This document shows positions 55,665-64,000 of a stretch of 64,000 bases of DNA, piece after piece; position 1 is the first letter of the stretch; each line of letters begins with the position of its first letter. The DNA comes from DUQX01 sp050948825. GTDB lineage: Bacteria > Bacillota > Dethiobacteria > DTU022 > UBA8154. The notes beneath the pieces are model-generated. The model was not told the origin of the DNA, did no database searches, and saw nothing but the letters and a program-made list of their open reading frames with translations. Position numbers and translations under genes: made by a program. The stretch spans positions 62,001-126,000 of the forward strand of contig JBMNEO010000003.1 of the NCBI GenBank assembly GCA_050948825.1. The letters run 5' to 3'.

Positions 55665-56801
55665 TTACCCCCTTATACTTTCAATAAAACTCTGCAGCCT
55701 CGTTTTAATTTGCGCAGGAGAAACTCCTTCATGTTCTGTTTCAATTAAGTATTCAGGTATGTTAAATTCTTTTATCTTTCTCCTATAAGTCAGATATGAA
55801 TAATAATGAGCCTCACAAAATTTTACAATTACACTAATAATCCCTTTCGCCTTGGCTCTTTCAGTCATATTAACAAGGTAATCACCCAGGTTGCTATCGG
55901 GGTCATGCCGTGTTGGGCAGGGAGGGACCATATTTACATAAGCCAAAGCAAGCGCAGTTAACGGGGATAAACTTTCATCTACTTCTGTGGCAAAATATCT
56001 GGACCCTACATACAAATCATCGTCAACAACAACGCCACCAACTTCTTCTAAAATATCCAGCACATATTCATCGCATGTTTCACATAAACTGCCGGAAACA
56101 ATTACCGGAATTTTATTATTAGCCTCAACCGTTTTATTCTCCATAGCTTCAAGTAATGGCTCCAACATGGCATTGTGTTCTTCTTTTGGCATAAGCATAC
56201 TGGCTTTTACTATATTGGAAACCTGCCTGGCGCTTATAATCCCGGGCTTGTCCCGCCTAAGCTGATATAATCTCTTTAGAAGCCTGCGATGTTTATTATA
56301 AGTTTGAATACTCTGCATAAGATCATCTTCCGTAACAGATCTTGCGGCTAATTTTTCCGCCTTTTCGATTAGAAAAGATAGTTCCTGCAGGGTATAGGTC
56401 CATGATTCGGCTTTCTTGATTGTTACCGGTAAAAAGATCGGTTGAATATCCTTTATGCCAGTAGCATTACGTTTTATTATTTCAGTTGTCATGCGTATCG
56501 TATGACAACAATCGTGTGATATAATACAATCTATAAAATCCAAATCGCCTGCTAAAGCCTGGTCTGTAACGCTACGAATATATCCACACATATAACTTTG
56601 AACATGAGCTTGTGCCTTAAGAATTGGGCTTTCTTTTTCAAGAACAACTACAGGAAGCAAGCCGGCAGCATGAAAAATCTCTTCCGAAACATACAGCCCC
56701 ATGCATCCAACTACTTTTTTTCCCGTTTTTTCCTTCCAATATTGAGCTGTTTTAAGGGGTTCTGCTGCAATTTGCTGGAATTTATTTAATAATTGCTCCA
56801 T
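55665..56801 (-). CDS. 2-hydroxyacyl-CoA dehydratase family subunit (FldC/HgdB-like)
   Basis: 378 residues. ATG 56801 is chosen (six bases after AAGGAGG); six more residues are open upstream. Cys-containing motifs: SYMCGYIRSVTDQ, SHDCCHTIRMTTE and VKFCEAHYYSYLTYR; the C-terminal LIETEHEG is the paired Glu motif. It is a clear paralogue of 17113-18249 (same length, same Cys layout, shared YNxxRxLLxxLYxL helix). Confidence 0.88.
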   Translation of the reverse strand: MEQLLNKFQQIAAEPLKTAQYWKEKTGKKVVGCMGLYVSEEIFHAAGLLPVVVLEKESPILKAQAHVQSYMCGYIRSVTDQALAGDLDFIDCIISHDCCHTIRMTTEIIKRNATGIKDIQPIFLPVTIKKAESWTYTLQELSFLIEKAEKLAARSVTEDDLMQSIQTYNKHRRLLKRLYQLRRDKPGIISARQVSNIVKASMLMPKEEHNAMLEPLLEAMENKTVEANNKIPVIVSGSLCETCDEYVLDILEEVGGVVVDDDLYVGSRYFATEVDESLSPLTALALAYVNMVPPCPTRHDPDSNLGDYLVNMTERAKAKGIISVIVKFCEAHYYSYLTYRRKIKEFNIPEYLIETEHEGVSPAQIKTRLQSFIESIRG

Positions 56802-56873
56802 CTTTCTCCTCCTTAACATTAAACATTAAGTACTATTCTAAAGGTTTACACCTTGGGTTCACACCTTTGAAAT

Positions 56874-58115
56874 TCACTCCTGCTCGCTCTTCCAGTAAAC
56901 TATACCTTCATTCTTGAGCTGCTCGATTTCCGGTAAGGGTATATTAAGCATATCCCTTAATACTTCCCTTGTTTGCTCACCCACATCTGGTGGAGGAACA
57001 GGTTCCTTTTCCGTCATCAGGGATAACTTGATTGGGTTTCCAACTACCCTCCTTCTACCTGAATAATCACTTTCATATTCTCTAATCATTTTACGTGCTT
57101 TAACGTGAGGACAATTGAATAAATCAATTTCATCATGTACAGGTGCCGCCGGCACTTCAAATTTATAAAATATTTCCAGCGCTTCCTCTCTTGTTTTATC
57201 CTTTAACCATTCTTCTACTATTTTTCTCAATCGTGGGTAGTTTTTAGCCCTGTCTTGAGTTGATTTCAGGGTAACGTCCTCTAATAAATCTTCTCGGCCA
57301 ACAGCTTTACAAAATCTCGGCCAAACTGGAGGCTGCCCTCCGGAAATTGCTATGTACCCATCCTTAGCTTTATATGGCCCATAAGGAGCTGACCCTATAT
57401 TAGTCATTTTGTTAGTTTTTACTCCAAGGACATCGTAAATATTTACTCGCCTTTCGTTAAGATGCAATGCACAATCGTACATCGCAATATCAACATGCTG
57501 TCCTTTCCCCGTCAATTGTCTGTAATAAAGGGCAGATACTATCCCTAATACGGCCATTACCCCGCCATAGTGATCACCGGCCGGCAGCCCTACCCAGGTC
57601 GGCTCATCAGTATTGCTGACAGTGTACATTAACCCGCTATAAGCTTGCGCCAATAAATCAAATGCCGGGCGATCGACGTATGGGCTCTGATAAATATCTG
57701 AATGGCCAAAACCTGTAACAGTAGCATAGATAATATCAGGTTTAACTTGCTTTAATTGCTCATAACCCAAACCAAGTTTTGTCATAACGCCCGGCCGGAA
57801 GTTTTCAACAACGACATCAGCTTGCTCCGCTAATTTTAAAAAGAGCTCTTTGCCTTTTGGATGCTTCAGATCGATGGCAACACTTTTTTTGTTATGGTTA
57901 AAACGGAAATAAAAACTGGAAAGTTTTTCTCCGCGCTTATTCTCAAATACCGGCCCCATGGCGCGACCGCCCTCACCACTGCCGGGTTTTTCTACCCTTA
58001 TAACGTTTGCCCCCAGGTCCGCCAACATACATGTACATATTGGAGCCGTTTCAAAGTGTTCTGCCGCTAAAATTGTGACATTTTCAAAAGGTAAATTGTT
58101 TGTTTTGTTATTCAT
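56874..58115 (-). CDS. Class III (CaiB/BaiF/FldA-type) CoA-transferase
   Basis: 413 residues. The catalytic Asp lies in YVDRPAFDLLAQAYSG (about residue 150). Other family parts: LGANVIRVEKPGSGEGGR, NKKSVAIDLKHPKGKE and VVENFRPGVMTKLGLGYEQL. In fermenters such as Clostridium sporogenes the FldA homologue moves CoA from cinnamoyl-CoA to phenyllactate ahead of the dehydratase. Position before two dehydratase subunits suggests the same logic here. It is first in its operon. Confidence 0.88.
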   Translation of the reverse strand: MNNKTNNLPFENVTILAAEHFETAPICTCMLADLGANVIRVEKPGSGEGGRAMGPVFENKRGEKLSSFYFRFNHNKKSVAIDLKHPKGKELFLKLAEQADVVVENFRPGVMTKLGLGYEQLKQVKPDIIYATVTGFGHSDIYQSPYVDRPAFDLLAQAYSGLMYTVSNTDEPTWVGLPAGDHYGGVMAVLGIVSALYYRQLTGKGQHVDIAMYDCALHLNERRVNIYDVLGVKTNKMTNIGSAPYGPYKAKDGYIAISGGQPPVWPRFCKAVGREDLLEDVTLKSTQDRAKNYPRLRKIVEEWLKDKTREEALEIFYKFEVPAAPVHDEIDLFNCPHVKARKMIREYESDYSGRRRVVGNPIKLSLMTEKEPVPPPDVGEQTREVLRDMLNIPLPEIEQLKNEGIVYWKSEQE

Positions 58116-58182
58116 TTTCCCTCTCCTCTAAAACCTTAAAAAATTATCATGTAATTACTTATTTTATATTTTGATTAATTAT

Positions 58183-58237
58183 ATCTTAAAAATAAATAAA
58201 GTTTGTGTCAAATATCATAAGGTTTATAAGTGTAATA
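58183..58237 (-). promoter_or_regulatory. Promoter and LysR-type site before the CoA-transferase operon
   Basis: TTGACA (58211..58206), a 17-base spacer and TAAGAT (58188..58183). The -35 is inside GTGTCAAATATC-N13-GTGTAATA (58205-58237), which recurs exactly in spacing before lysR (59591-59623). LysR-type activators bind at or just upstream of the -35, so this operon is a predicted target. Confidence 0.6.
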
Positions 58238-58296
58238 TGCAAAGAATATTAAATGGAACTATGAGTATTATTATAGAACCATATATATTTTTATAA
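58205..58296 (+). pseudogene. Remnant of a second lysR 5' end
   Basis: The duplicated site is followed by AGAATATTAAATGGAACT and then ATGAGTATTATTATAGAACC (58261-58280), which matches the first codons of the intact lysR (AATATTATTATAGAACTC). It reads M-S-I-I-I-E then diverges and stops after 11 residues at 58296. This shows that the control region plus the beginning of lysR was once duplicated here. Confidence 0.6.
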
Positions 58297-58319
58297 AACT
58301 TAAAACGTATAATGACTTA

Positions 58320-58463
58320 TTACAGAGGAGCTGGGCTTTGTTGGCCAGCTTTCCTTTTAATAAGTTTACTGCTAATTCTATTGCTACAGTCTCCGTTAAA
58401 ATTAGGCTTGCGTTTTTCAAGCAAAGCATTAATCCCTTCCACGCGGACTTTACTGGAATACAT
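58320..58463 (-). pseudogene. Crotonase (enoyl-CoA hydratase) C-terminal remnant
   Basis: A 47-codon frame beginning MYSSKVRVEGINALLEKRKP. The stretch EGxxALLEKRKPNFNG is the usual C-terminus of crotonase-family enzymes, followed by unrelated residues to a stop at 58320. It sits four bases after the 3-hydroxyacyl-CoA dehydrogenase, the usual neighbour of crt. Only the tail survives. Confidence 0.6.
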
Positions 58464-58466
58464 TAT

Positions 58467-59323
58467 TTATTGTTCATAATCGTACCAGCCGGCACCTGTC
58501 TTTCTGCCCAATCTGCCCGACCTGATAAGGGCCTTCAGGGCCTGGGGCGGATTCCAGCGCATATCCTTAAACTCTTCGTAGAAATACTCCGCTACGAAAT
58601 ATCCTATATCAAGCCCACCAAAATCCTGCAGCTCAAAGGCCCCCATGGGGTGATTGAGCCCCAGTTTTACAGCTTTATCAATATCCTCTATAGTAGCCAC
58701 GCCTTCTTCCAGGAGACGTATCGCTTCGATGTACTGGGCCATCATAAGCCTATTGACTATAAATCCAGGGGAATCTTTTTTCACTTCCACCGGCGTCTTA
58801 CCCATTTTTTGTGCTACCTGGGTGGCAACCTTAACGGTTTCGTCACTCGTGTAATAACCTCTGATAACCTCCACGAGTTTCATAATCGGTGCCGGATTAA
58901 AAAATGCATTCCGACAACGCGTTCAGGCCTTTTAGTAGCGTTGCCCAGGACAGTAACAGGCATTGATGAGGTATTCGAAGCCAGGTAGGCCTCGGGCTTG
59001 CAAATGCTATCCAGCTGTCCAAAAGCTTTTTTCTTCAGCTCCAAATCCTCTACAATTACCTCAATGGCCAGATCAACATCGCTAAAATCAGAAATATCTG
59101 TACTTTTGCTGATACGTCCAAGTATCTGTTGTTTTTGCTCTTCAGTAATTTTGCCTTTTTTTACGCTCTTACCAAGAAAATCATCCATACGTCCAATGCC
59201 CTTTTCTACAAATGGCATTTCTAAATCATTCAGTATTACCTGATACCCGGCCTGTGCAGCTAGCTGTGCTATACCGCTTCCCATTGCCCCGGCTCCCATA
59301 ACACCAACTTTAGCAACTTCCAT
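58467..59323 (-). pseudogene. hbd: 3-hydroxyacyl-CoA dehydrogenase with one frameshift
   Basis: The N-terminal half (59323-58880) has the NAD motif VGVMGAGAMGSGIAQLAA and ASNTSSMPVTVL. The C-terminal half (58883-58467) has SPGFIVNRLMMAQYIEAIRL and GLNHPMGAFELQDFGGLDI, ending GRKTGAGWYDYE. They join if one T is added to a run of six T at about 58,904-58,909, restoring GMHFFNPAPIMKLVE. Full length would be about 285 residues, normal. The shift in a homopolymer could be a sequencing error, slippage or a real mutation. Confidence 0.85.
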
Positions 59324-59567
59324 AAAACAACCTCCTCAAAATTTTTTCATATATCTGTTGCGGTATTGGTACTCGCAAACCTTCATTGTTGCTTGTATTA
59401 CATCAACAAACAAAGGGGTTACAAACACCATCGCTTCTACCTACACAAAAGGCCTGAAAACTAATCTTTTCTCAGACCTGTTAAAAGTAATAAACAACCT
59501 GAAATCCAAATCGCTAATTGAAACTTTCATATAAGAATTGTTTTATATTTTGTTTTCTTATATAATA

Positions 59568-59623
59568 ATAATAAGAAACTAAAACAGTATGTGTCAAATA
59601 TCCTTAAGTTAACATGTGTAATA
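59568..59623. promoter_or_regulatory. Divergent lysR/hbd control region with LysR-type site
   Basis: On the minus strand TTGACA (59597..59592), an 18-base spacer and TATTAT (59573..59568) point to hbd. The -35 again overlaps GTGTCAAATATC-N13-GTGTAATA (59591-59623), just before the lysR GTG at 59628. TATAAGAA and TTCTTATA form an inverted pair upstream (59,530-59,562). This layout is typical of divergently controlled LysR systems. The rest of 59,324-59,530 holds no gene. Confidence 0.6.
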
Positions 59624-59627
59624 GGCG

Positions 59628-60545
59628 GTGAATATTATTATAGAACTCAGGCATTTAAAATACTTTATTACAGTGGCAGAAGAACTACATTTTGGTAGGG
59701 CTGCAGAACGTTTGCATATGACGCAGCCTCCTTTAAGCCAGCAGATCTGCCAGCTTGAACAAAAACTCGGGGTTAAACTGTTAAAACGATCAAAAAGAAA
59801 AACAGAGCTAACTTATGCAGGAAAGATTTTTCTCGAAGGTTCGTTAGAAGTGCTGGACTTAGTTAATAAAACAATAGAAAAGACAAGACAGGCTGTTCGA
59901 AAAAAAACAGACCAGCTTTCTATTGCCGCTACTGGAATGCTATTAGAAAAGCTGGTTCCTGAAGCTATTCATAATTTTATAGTTCTTTTCCCAAAGGTAA
60001 GAATTAATATAATCGAAATGGTTTCAAAAGAGCAGATTAAAGCATTGGATAAAGGGAAAATTGACTTGGGTATTTTACGAACAGTTTTCTTAAAAAATGA
60101 ATTAAAAGAATACGATTTTGAATATAAAGTACTGTATAAGGAACCTTTTGTAGTAGTTTTGCCGAAAGAACATTATTTGTCTAATATTTCTGAAATTTCA
60201 ATCGGGGAATTAGCTGATGAAACTTTTATCTTGCCTCCAAATGAATCTGAATCTTGTTGCAAAGATATAACATTGATGCTTTGCTCTCAAGCTGGCTTTA
60301 AACCTATACTTAATTATGAAGCAATCCATACAAAAACAATAATAAACCTGGTAGCTGCTAATTTAGGTGTAGCTATTGTTCCAGCTTCAATTTCCTATAA
60401 CAAAAATACTTATGTAAATTTTTTACCCATAAAAGACACGAATATTCAACTGGAAACAGCTGTAATTTGGTATAAAGGAAGTATATCTGAAGTATTGGAA
60501 AATTTCATTAATACCCTATTTAAAACTGCAAACGTGAAAGCTTAA
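59628..60545 (+). CDS. LysR-family transcriptional regulator
   Basis: 305 residues. The N-terminal helix-turn-helix reads LRHLKYFITVAEELHFGRAA and MTQPPLSQQICQLEQKLGVK. The C-terminal periplasmic-binding-like domain ends with VAANLGVAIVPASISYNKN. The start is GTG 59628. The HFGRAAERLHMTQPPLSQQI form is close to the BenM/CatM/AlsR branch, whose members often sense aromatic or organic acids. It is transcribed away from hbd and probably controls hbd and the CoA-transferase/dehydratase operon. Confidence 0.92.
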   Translation: MNIIIELRHLKYFITVAEELHFGRAAERLHMTQPPLSQQICQLEQKLGVKLLKRSKRKTELTYAGKIFLEGSLEVLDLVNKTIEKTRQAVRKKTDQLSIAATGMLLEKLVPEAIHNFIVLFPKVRINIIEMVSKEQIKALDKGKIDLGILRTVFLKNELKEYDFEYKVLYKEPFVVVLPKEHYLSNISEISIGELADETFILPPNESESCCKDITLMLCSQAGFKPILNYEAIHTKTIINLVAANLGVAIVPASISYNKNTYVNFLPIKDTNIQLETAVIWYKGSISEVLENFINTLFKTANVKA

Positions 60546-60596
60546 TACTTACAAACCCGAATTGACATTTACCACACTTTCCTCGTCTGGAACATG

Positions 60597-60798
60597 GAAC
60601 ATGTTCCTCACCCAGAAAAATGATCTTTTCGGAACAAAAGGTAAAAACCACCTCATCTTCCTGCCAGAGGGGTTCATCTTCCACTTACCAGGACGGCAAG
60701 GGCCAGGCAAAAGGATACCGGGAGAGAAATACAATAACGTCCCAGGATTATTCCCAGGACGTAAAAGACGGTGCTGAAAACCAGGAAACGGGCCATAA
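60597..60798 (-). pseudogene. Degenerate second copy of the comEC 5' end
   Basis: Bases 60,691-60,798 match 44,431-44,537 almost base for base (shared GGATACCGGGAGAGAAATAC, AATAACGTCCCAGGATTAT and CCAGGAAACGGGCCAT), including the ATG at 60796. Bases 60,599-60,685 match 44,176-44,262 (shared GGTAAAAACCACCTC and TCTTCCTGCCAGAGGGGTTC). About 168 bases between the two blocks are deleted. It is therefore a decayed partial duplicate of comEC in the same orientation. Confidence 0.8.
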
Positions 60799-60867
60799 CC
60801 GGCACTCCCCTTAGCAAATACTGCACAGATAAGTATAAAGCTTCCCCTATTCATTTCGATTATGAAA

Positions 60868-63800
60868 TTATGCAAGCCTGGCCCCGTTGCGCTGTTTGGC
60901 CTGGAAAACCAGGCTTTCGATAAATTCCTCGCGATTGGTATTATCTTTACCGTCATAATAGATGGAGATCATTGGCAGGTTTATATCCCTGCGCATCGCT
61001 CCCATCTGGGCCTCCACTACGGAACCGGGCATGCAGGTGAACGGTGCCACAAAAACAGCCCCGGATACCCCGTTATGTCCGGCGAGGGCACAGGCCCTGC
61101 CGATAGTCATCGGAGGCTCGCCACCGTAATGCTCGGAAACATATTTCCTGGCATGGTTCCTGATTTCCTCGGGAGAGGGCTCTTCCAGACCGTCCAGATA
61201 CTCGCTGACGACCGCTTCCAGCCGTTTTTCATCCCTGAGGGCCAGGCGGTTAACAAAGCTGTAACCCGTCTTCAACAGGAAATTAAGGAGGTTTTTCTTT
61301 GTCCTCGAAGGCCGCACGGGCCTCCTGGTAATTAATAAACACCGTGTAGGTAAAAAGCTCAGAGGCCGGTGCCAGTGAAACCTCGCCGCCTTCACGCTCA
61401 ATTTTCCTGATAATTTCCCGGTTACACCGATCGTCCAGGCGGACATAAAACTCTCCGCCGACAATAATCAGGGGCCTTTTCTCACCGGAACGGGGCACTT
61501 TGGAGAACTCCTCCAATGCCTCGCGCAGCAGTTCTTCCAGGGGGCGTAAATGCTTCACGCTTAACAGATGTGTAAGGTTAACCCGCAAGCCTTCCAGTAC
61601 CCGGCAGAGCTTCCCGGAATATTTTTCGAAGAGGGCATCGCTGGTTCCTTCTTCCAGCTCGTACGGCCTCGTGGCATGCAGCATCTTGTAAAGCGCATCC
61701 ATGGCTACCATCCCATCGTAAACCCCGAGGATATAACCTATACCGAATCTCTTAACGGCATCCTCCGCCCTGACAGAGCAGATCCTGCACTCACCAAAAC
61801 CCGCCCTGTTGATGATCAGAGACTGGGTAGGAGCATAAAGGCCGTAGCGGCAGGGGCCGCAGGCCCATCCCTGGAAAAATACTGTTTCATCCAGGTTGAG
61901 TGAATTTCCGTTAGTATAAAGGTAATCCAAAAAATCCTGAACGTTCTGTATCAGGGGAAGGCACTCGTCCCCGTTGACAAACCGCCGCGCCAGAACCAGG
62001 TCCTTATCCTTGCTACGGGGCAAGATCTCAGCATCCACTCCGTAATTTCTAAACATCGCCTCAAACACCCTGGCGTGGTGGGTGGGTTCAGGGATAAGGA
62101 TTTTTTTCCAATCCCGATCGGAAATTTTTTGTGTACGTGCGGAATAAAATTGAGACTGAACCGGTTCCTTCTGTGAACGGCAGGTATTTTTAAAAGCTTC
62201 CAGCCTGGTGATCATGCCTGCCGGTGCCGTATGTTCGTCCAGTGTAAGCCGCAGATATCCGGTAAGATTCCCAAGATAATGCCGAAGCATGGCATTGGGG
62301 CCGCATTTGAAAGGATCCTGGAGAACAACATGTAATAAAGGCAACCCTGTTTTTTCTGTCCTTTCATTTAAAAAATTAACGAAGAAGACAGTTGAGAGCA
62401 TTTTTTGCAATTGTATAGGATAAATATTATCCATATGTGTGAGCAATTGGGTTAGACGATTGCCCAACCCAATTCTTTCGTTATCCAGCGCAGGATCATT
62501 TATTTTTCCCTCATACCATCCCCGCAGATATTCAAGGATAAACTCCTGGGGCACAGCCGGTAAGCCTCTCTGCAGGGCATAATGCAGTGATCCCTTGGAA
62601 ACAAAATCATCATAAATGGTATAAGATCTGCCCAGGAAAATTGCCGTTACCAGTTCTTTATTTGCTTTAATCTCTTCCATAATTCGCCGGCTTTCCCGCA
62701 TTATCGCGTGCCGAAAGACCTCCTGCGCCCGGTATCCAGCCTCAAGGGCATTTTCAAAGCTTTTCCGGCGATAATTGTTGCCCAATATTTTCCTGGCAAC
62801 CGGTTCTAGCTGGGATTTAATCATCTGCCTTCCTTCGCGATAATTTAACTGGGCATAAAGCATTTTCTCATTATCTACCTGCAGTGAGTTGGCAACAGTC
62901 CCCCTTACGGTCTGTATAAGAGGGCAGGAAAAGGCGCGAGGCCAGTTTTTCGCCCAGGGAAGAGGCTCCATCGTCACAACCTCAGGGACAAAGATATAAT
63001 CCAGCTCCATTTCGGCGAGCTCCTGATAATGCCCGATCAGCACTTCCATTGGATAGCACATCTCGGTTTCAAGTTTTCTTTTCCCTTTTTCCAGGATGTC
63101 CTCTGAGGTCAGGGAGGAGAGTATAACGCAGGCTCCCAGTTCCCTGAAGAAAGCGGCCCAGAAAGGATAAAGGTCAAAAAACAGCCCACTGCGGGCAATG
63201 CCCACCCGTGGCCCCCCTTCTTTCAAAGGCTGACCGGCAAACTGATAAAAAAGATCATTCCTGAGGGCAACGTAATCCGGCAGATCGTTTGCCTTTGATT
63301 TTTTCTCCAACCCCGAATAACGGCCGCAGCGGTCACCGTAAATAAAGCTGCTGCCGTCTGAAAATTTGATTACATCCAGTGTACAGTTATGTTCAAATTC
63401 GCATACCGCCTTACACTTGCGTTTTTCAACTGTAAAGGTATGTAAATTTTGCAGGCTGCGGAATGAGTACTGCCCCTCCTGTCCCGATTCATGGAACATC
63501 TTAGCGATCAAGGCGCTACCCAGTGCCCCGGTAAGCTCCGGATAAGGGGGAACGGTTATGTCACTGTCGCACTCGGCCGCAAAGGCACTGGCCAGGGCAT
63601 GGTTCTTTGCCGTTGCGCCGGTAAAAATAATTTTCCCCTCAAGGGGCCTGTTTTCCGCTGTTTTGTTGATATAATTGCGGGCAGAGGAGTAGGCCAGGCT
63701 GGCCAGCTGGGATGAAAGGGGCAGCCCGCGGGAAGCCGCGGTAGCAAGGCTGGTCTGGGAAAGAAGCGTGCAAGTATCCCCAAGATCTATGGCATAATCC

Positions 63801-64000
63801 GCTTCAAAAGATCTCCTGGAAAATTCTTCTTTAATCTTCACTCCTAAAAGCCCGGCGAGATTTTCCAAAAAGGTACCGGTACCGGCAGCGCAAACAGGAT
63901 TCATATTATAATCATAGAGAACACCATTTTTCAACTGCAGGAACTTGGAATCTTCCCCACCGATTTCAATAATGGAAAAGGTCCCCTCTTCACCGCAGAG
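60868..64000 (-). pseudogene. Large acyl-CoA dehydratase activase-related protein, frameshifted and cut by window edge
   Basis: The visible frame runs from 64000 to a stop at 61283. It continues in a second frame to 60868 after a one-base shift in an A-rich run near 61,290 (restoring KKNLLNFLLKTGYSFVN). Parts: ASKHA activator motifs (SIIEIGGEDSKFLQL, NPVCAAGTGTFLENLAGLLG), a DUF2229-like block (VGIARSGLFFDLYPFWAAFF, LETEMCYPMEVLIGH), and a dehydratase-like segment with WACGPCRYGLY and FGECRICS. The C-terminus has APFTCMPGSV and IYYDGKDNTNREEF. These very large proteins are common in Clostridia; function is thought to be ATP-driven electron transfer to a Cys-ligated cluster but is not established. 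The N-terminus lies beyond the window. Confidence 0.8.

Noticed and set aside
60549..60956. 135-codon minus-strand frame after lysR
   Set aside because: Explained as a decayed comEC duplicate read in a chance frame together with the downstream gap.

Overview
The window is from a low-to-mid GC anaerobic Firmicute, most likely a Clostridia/Peptococcaceae- or Syntrophomonas-like fermenter or syntroph. The evidence is the clostridial gene order of the ribosomal and RNA polymerase region, an EF-Tu with a four-cysteine insert, a class III (anaerobic, glycyl radical) ribonucleotide reductase, and many oxygen-sensitive fermentation enzymes: 2-hydroxyacyl-CoA dehydratases, an indolepyruvate:ferredoxin oxidoreductase and an iron-sulfur fumarase. 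Nearly everything is on the minus strand. The plus-strand genes are glgC-glgA, hicA-hicB and lysR. Species cannot be fixed from sequence reading alone.

Region 1 (1-15,780) is the core translation and transcription block. In transcription order: tRNA-fMet, tRNA-Thr and tRNA-Met, tuf, rpmG, secE, nusG, rplK, rplA, L10 leader, rplJ, rplL, rpoB, rpoC, an L7Ae-like protein, rpsL, rpsG and fusA (cut by the window edge). All these genes are intact. Clear promoters lie before the tRNA/tuf unit, before rpmG and inside the rpoC tail ahead of the L7Ae-like gene.

Region 2 (15,800-27,740) is a catabolic module of two adjacent operons. One is gntR, a D-2-hydroxyacid dehydrogenase, an acyl-CoA ligase and iorA-iorB. 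The other is an acyl-CoA ligase, an MFS transporter and two 2-hydroxyacyl-CoA dehydratase subunits. Both start from near-consensus promoters with the same palindrome, ATGTC-T-GACAT, just downstream of the -10. This predicts that the GntR protein represses itself and the dehydratase operon. The enzyme set fits interconversion of a 2-oxo acid and its 2-hydroxy acid (perhaps aryl), oxidation of the oxo acid to acyl-CoA, and dehydration of the hydroxyacyl-CoA.

Region 3 (27,840-38,740) holds a FecCD/BtuCD-type importer whose ATPase has an extra C-terminal domain, glycogen genes (glgC, glgA and a GT4 glycosyltransferase), an amidohydrolase, nrdD (apparently starting at AUA) and a hicAB toxin-antitoxin pair.

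Region 4 (38,750-44,540) is decayed: an FG-GAP-like protein, a DUF3160-type lipoprotein and comEC are each broken by frameshifts.

Region 5 (44,750-50,835) reads as a C4-dicarboxylate operon: fumarase alpha and beta, malic enzyme, a two-subunit CoA-transferase, and beta and gamma subunits of a sodium-pumping decarboxylase.

Region 6 (51,060-60,800) is a second dehydratase operon: class III CoA-transferase, two dehydratase subunits, a wrecked activator fused into an MmgE/PrpD gene, and an AbrB-family membrane protein. It is followed by a frameshifted 3-hydroxyacyl-CoA dehydrogenase, a crotonase tail and a lysR. A 33-bp LysR-like site is duplicated in front of both operons. A decayed copy of the comEC 5' end follows lysR. 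Region 7 (60,868 to the end) is a very large activase-type protein (ASKHA plus DUF2229-like), frameshifted and cut by the window edge.

Accessory genes carry many single-base frameshifts while the core genes carry none. This looks more like real gene decay than uniform sequencing error, although several shifts sit in homopolymers and need read-level checking.
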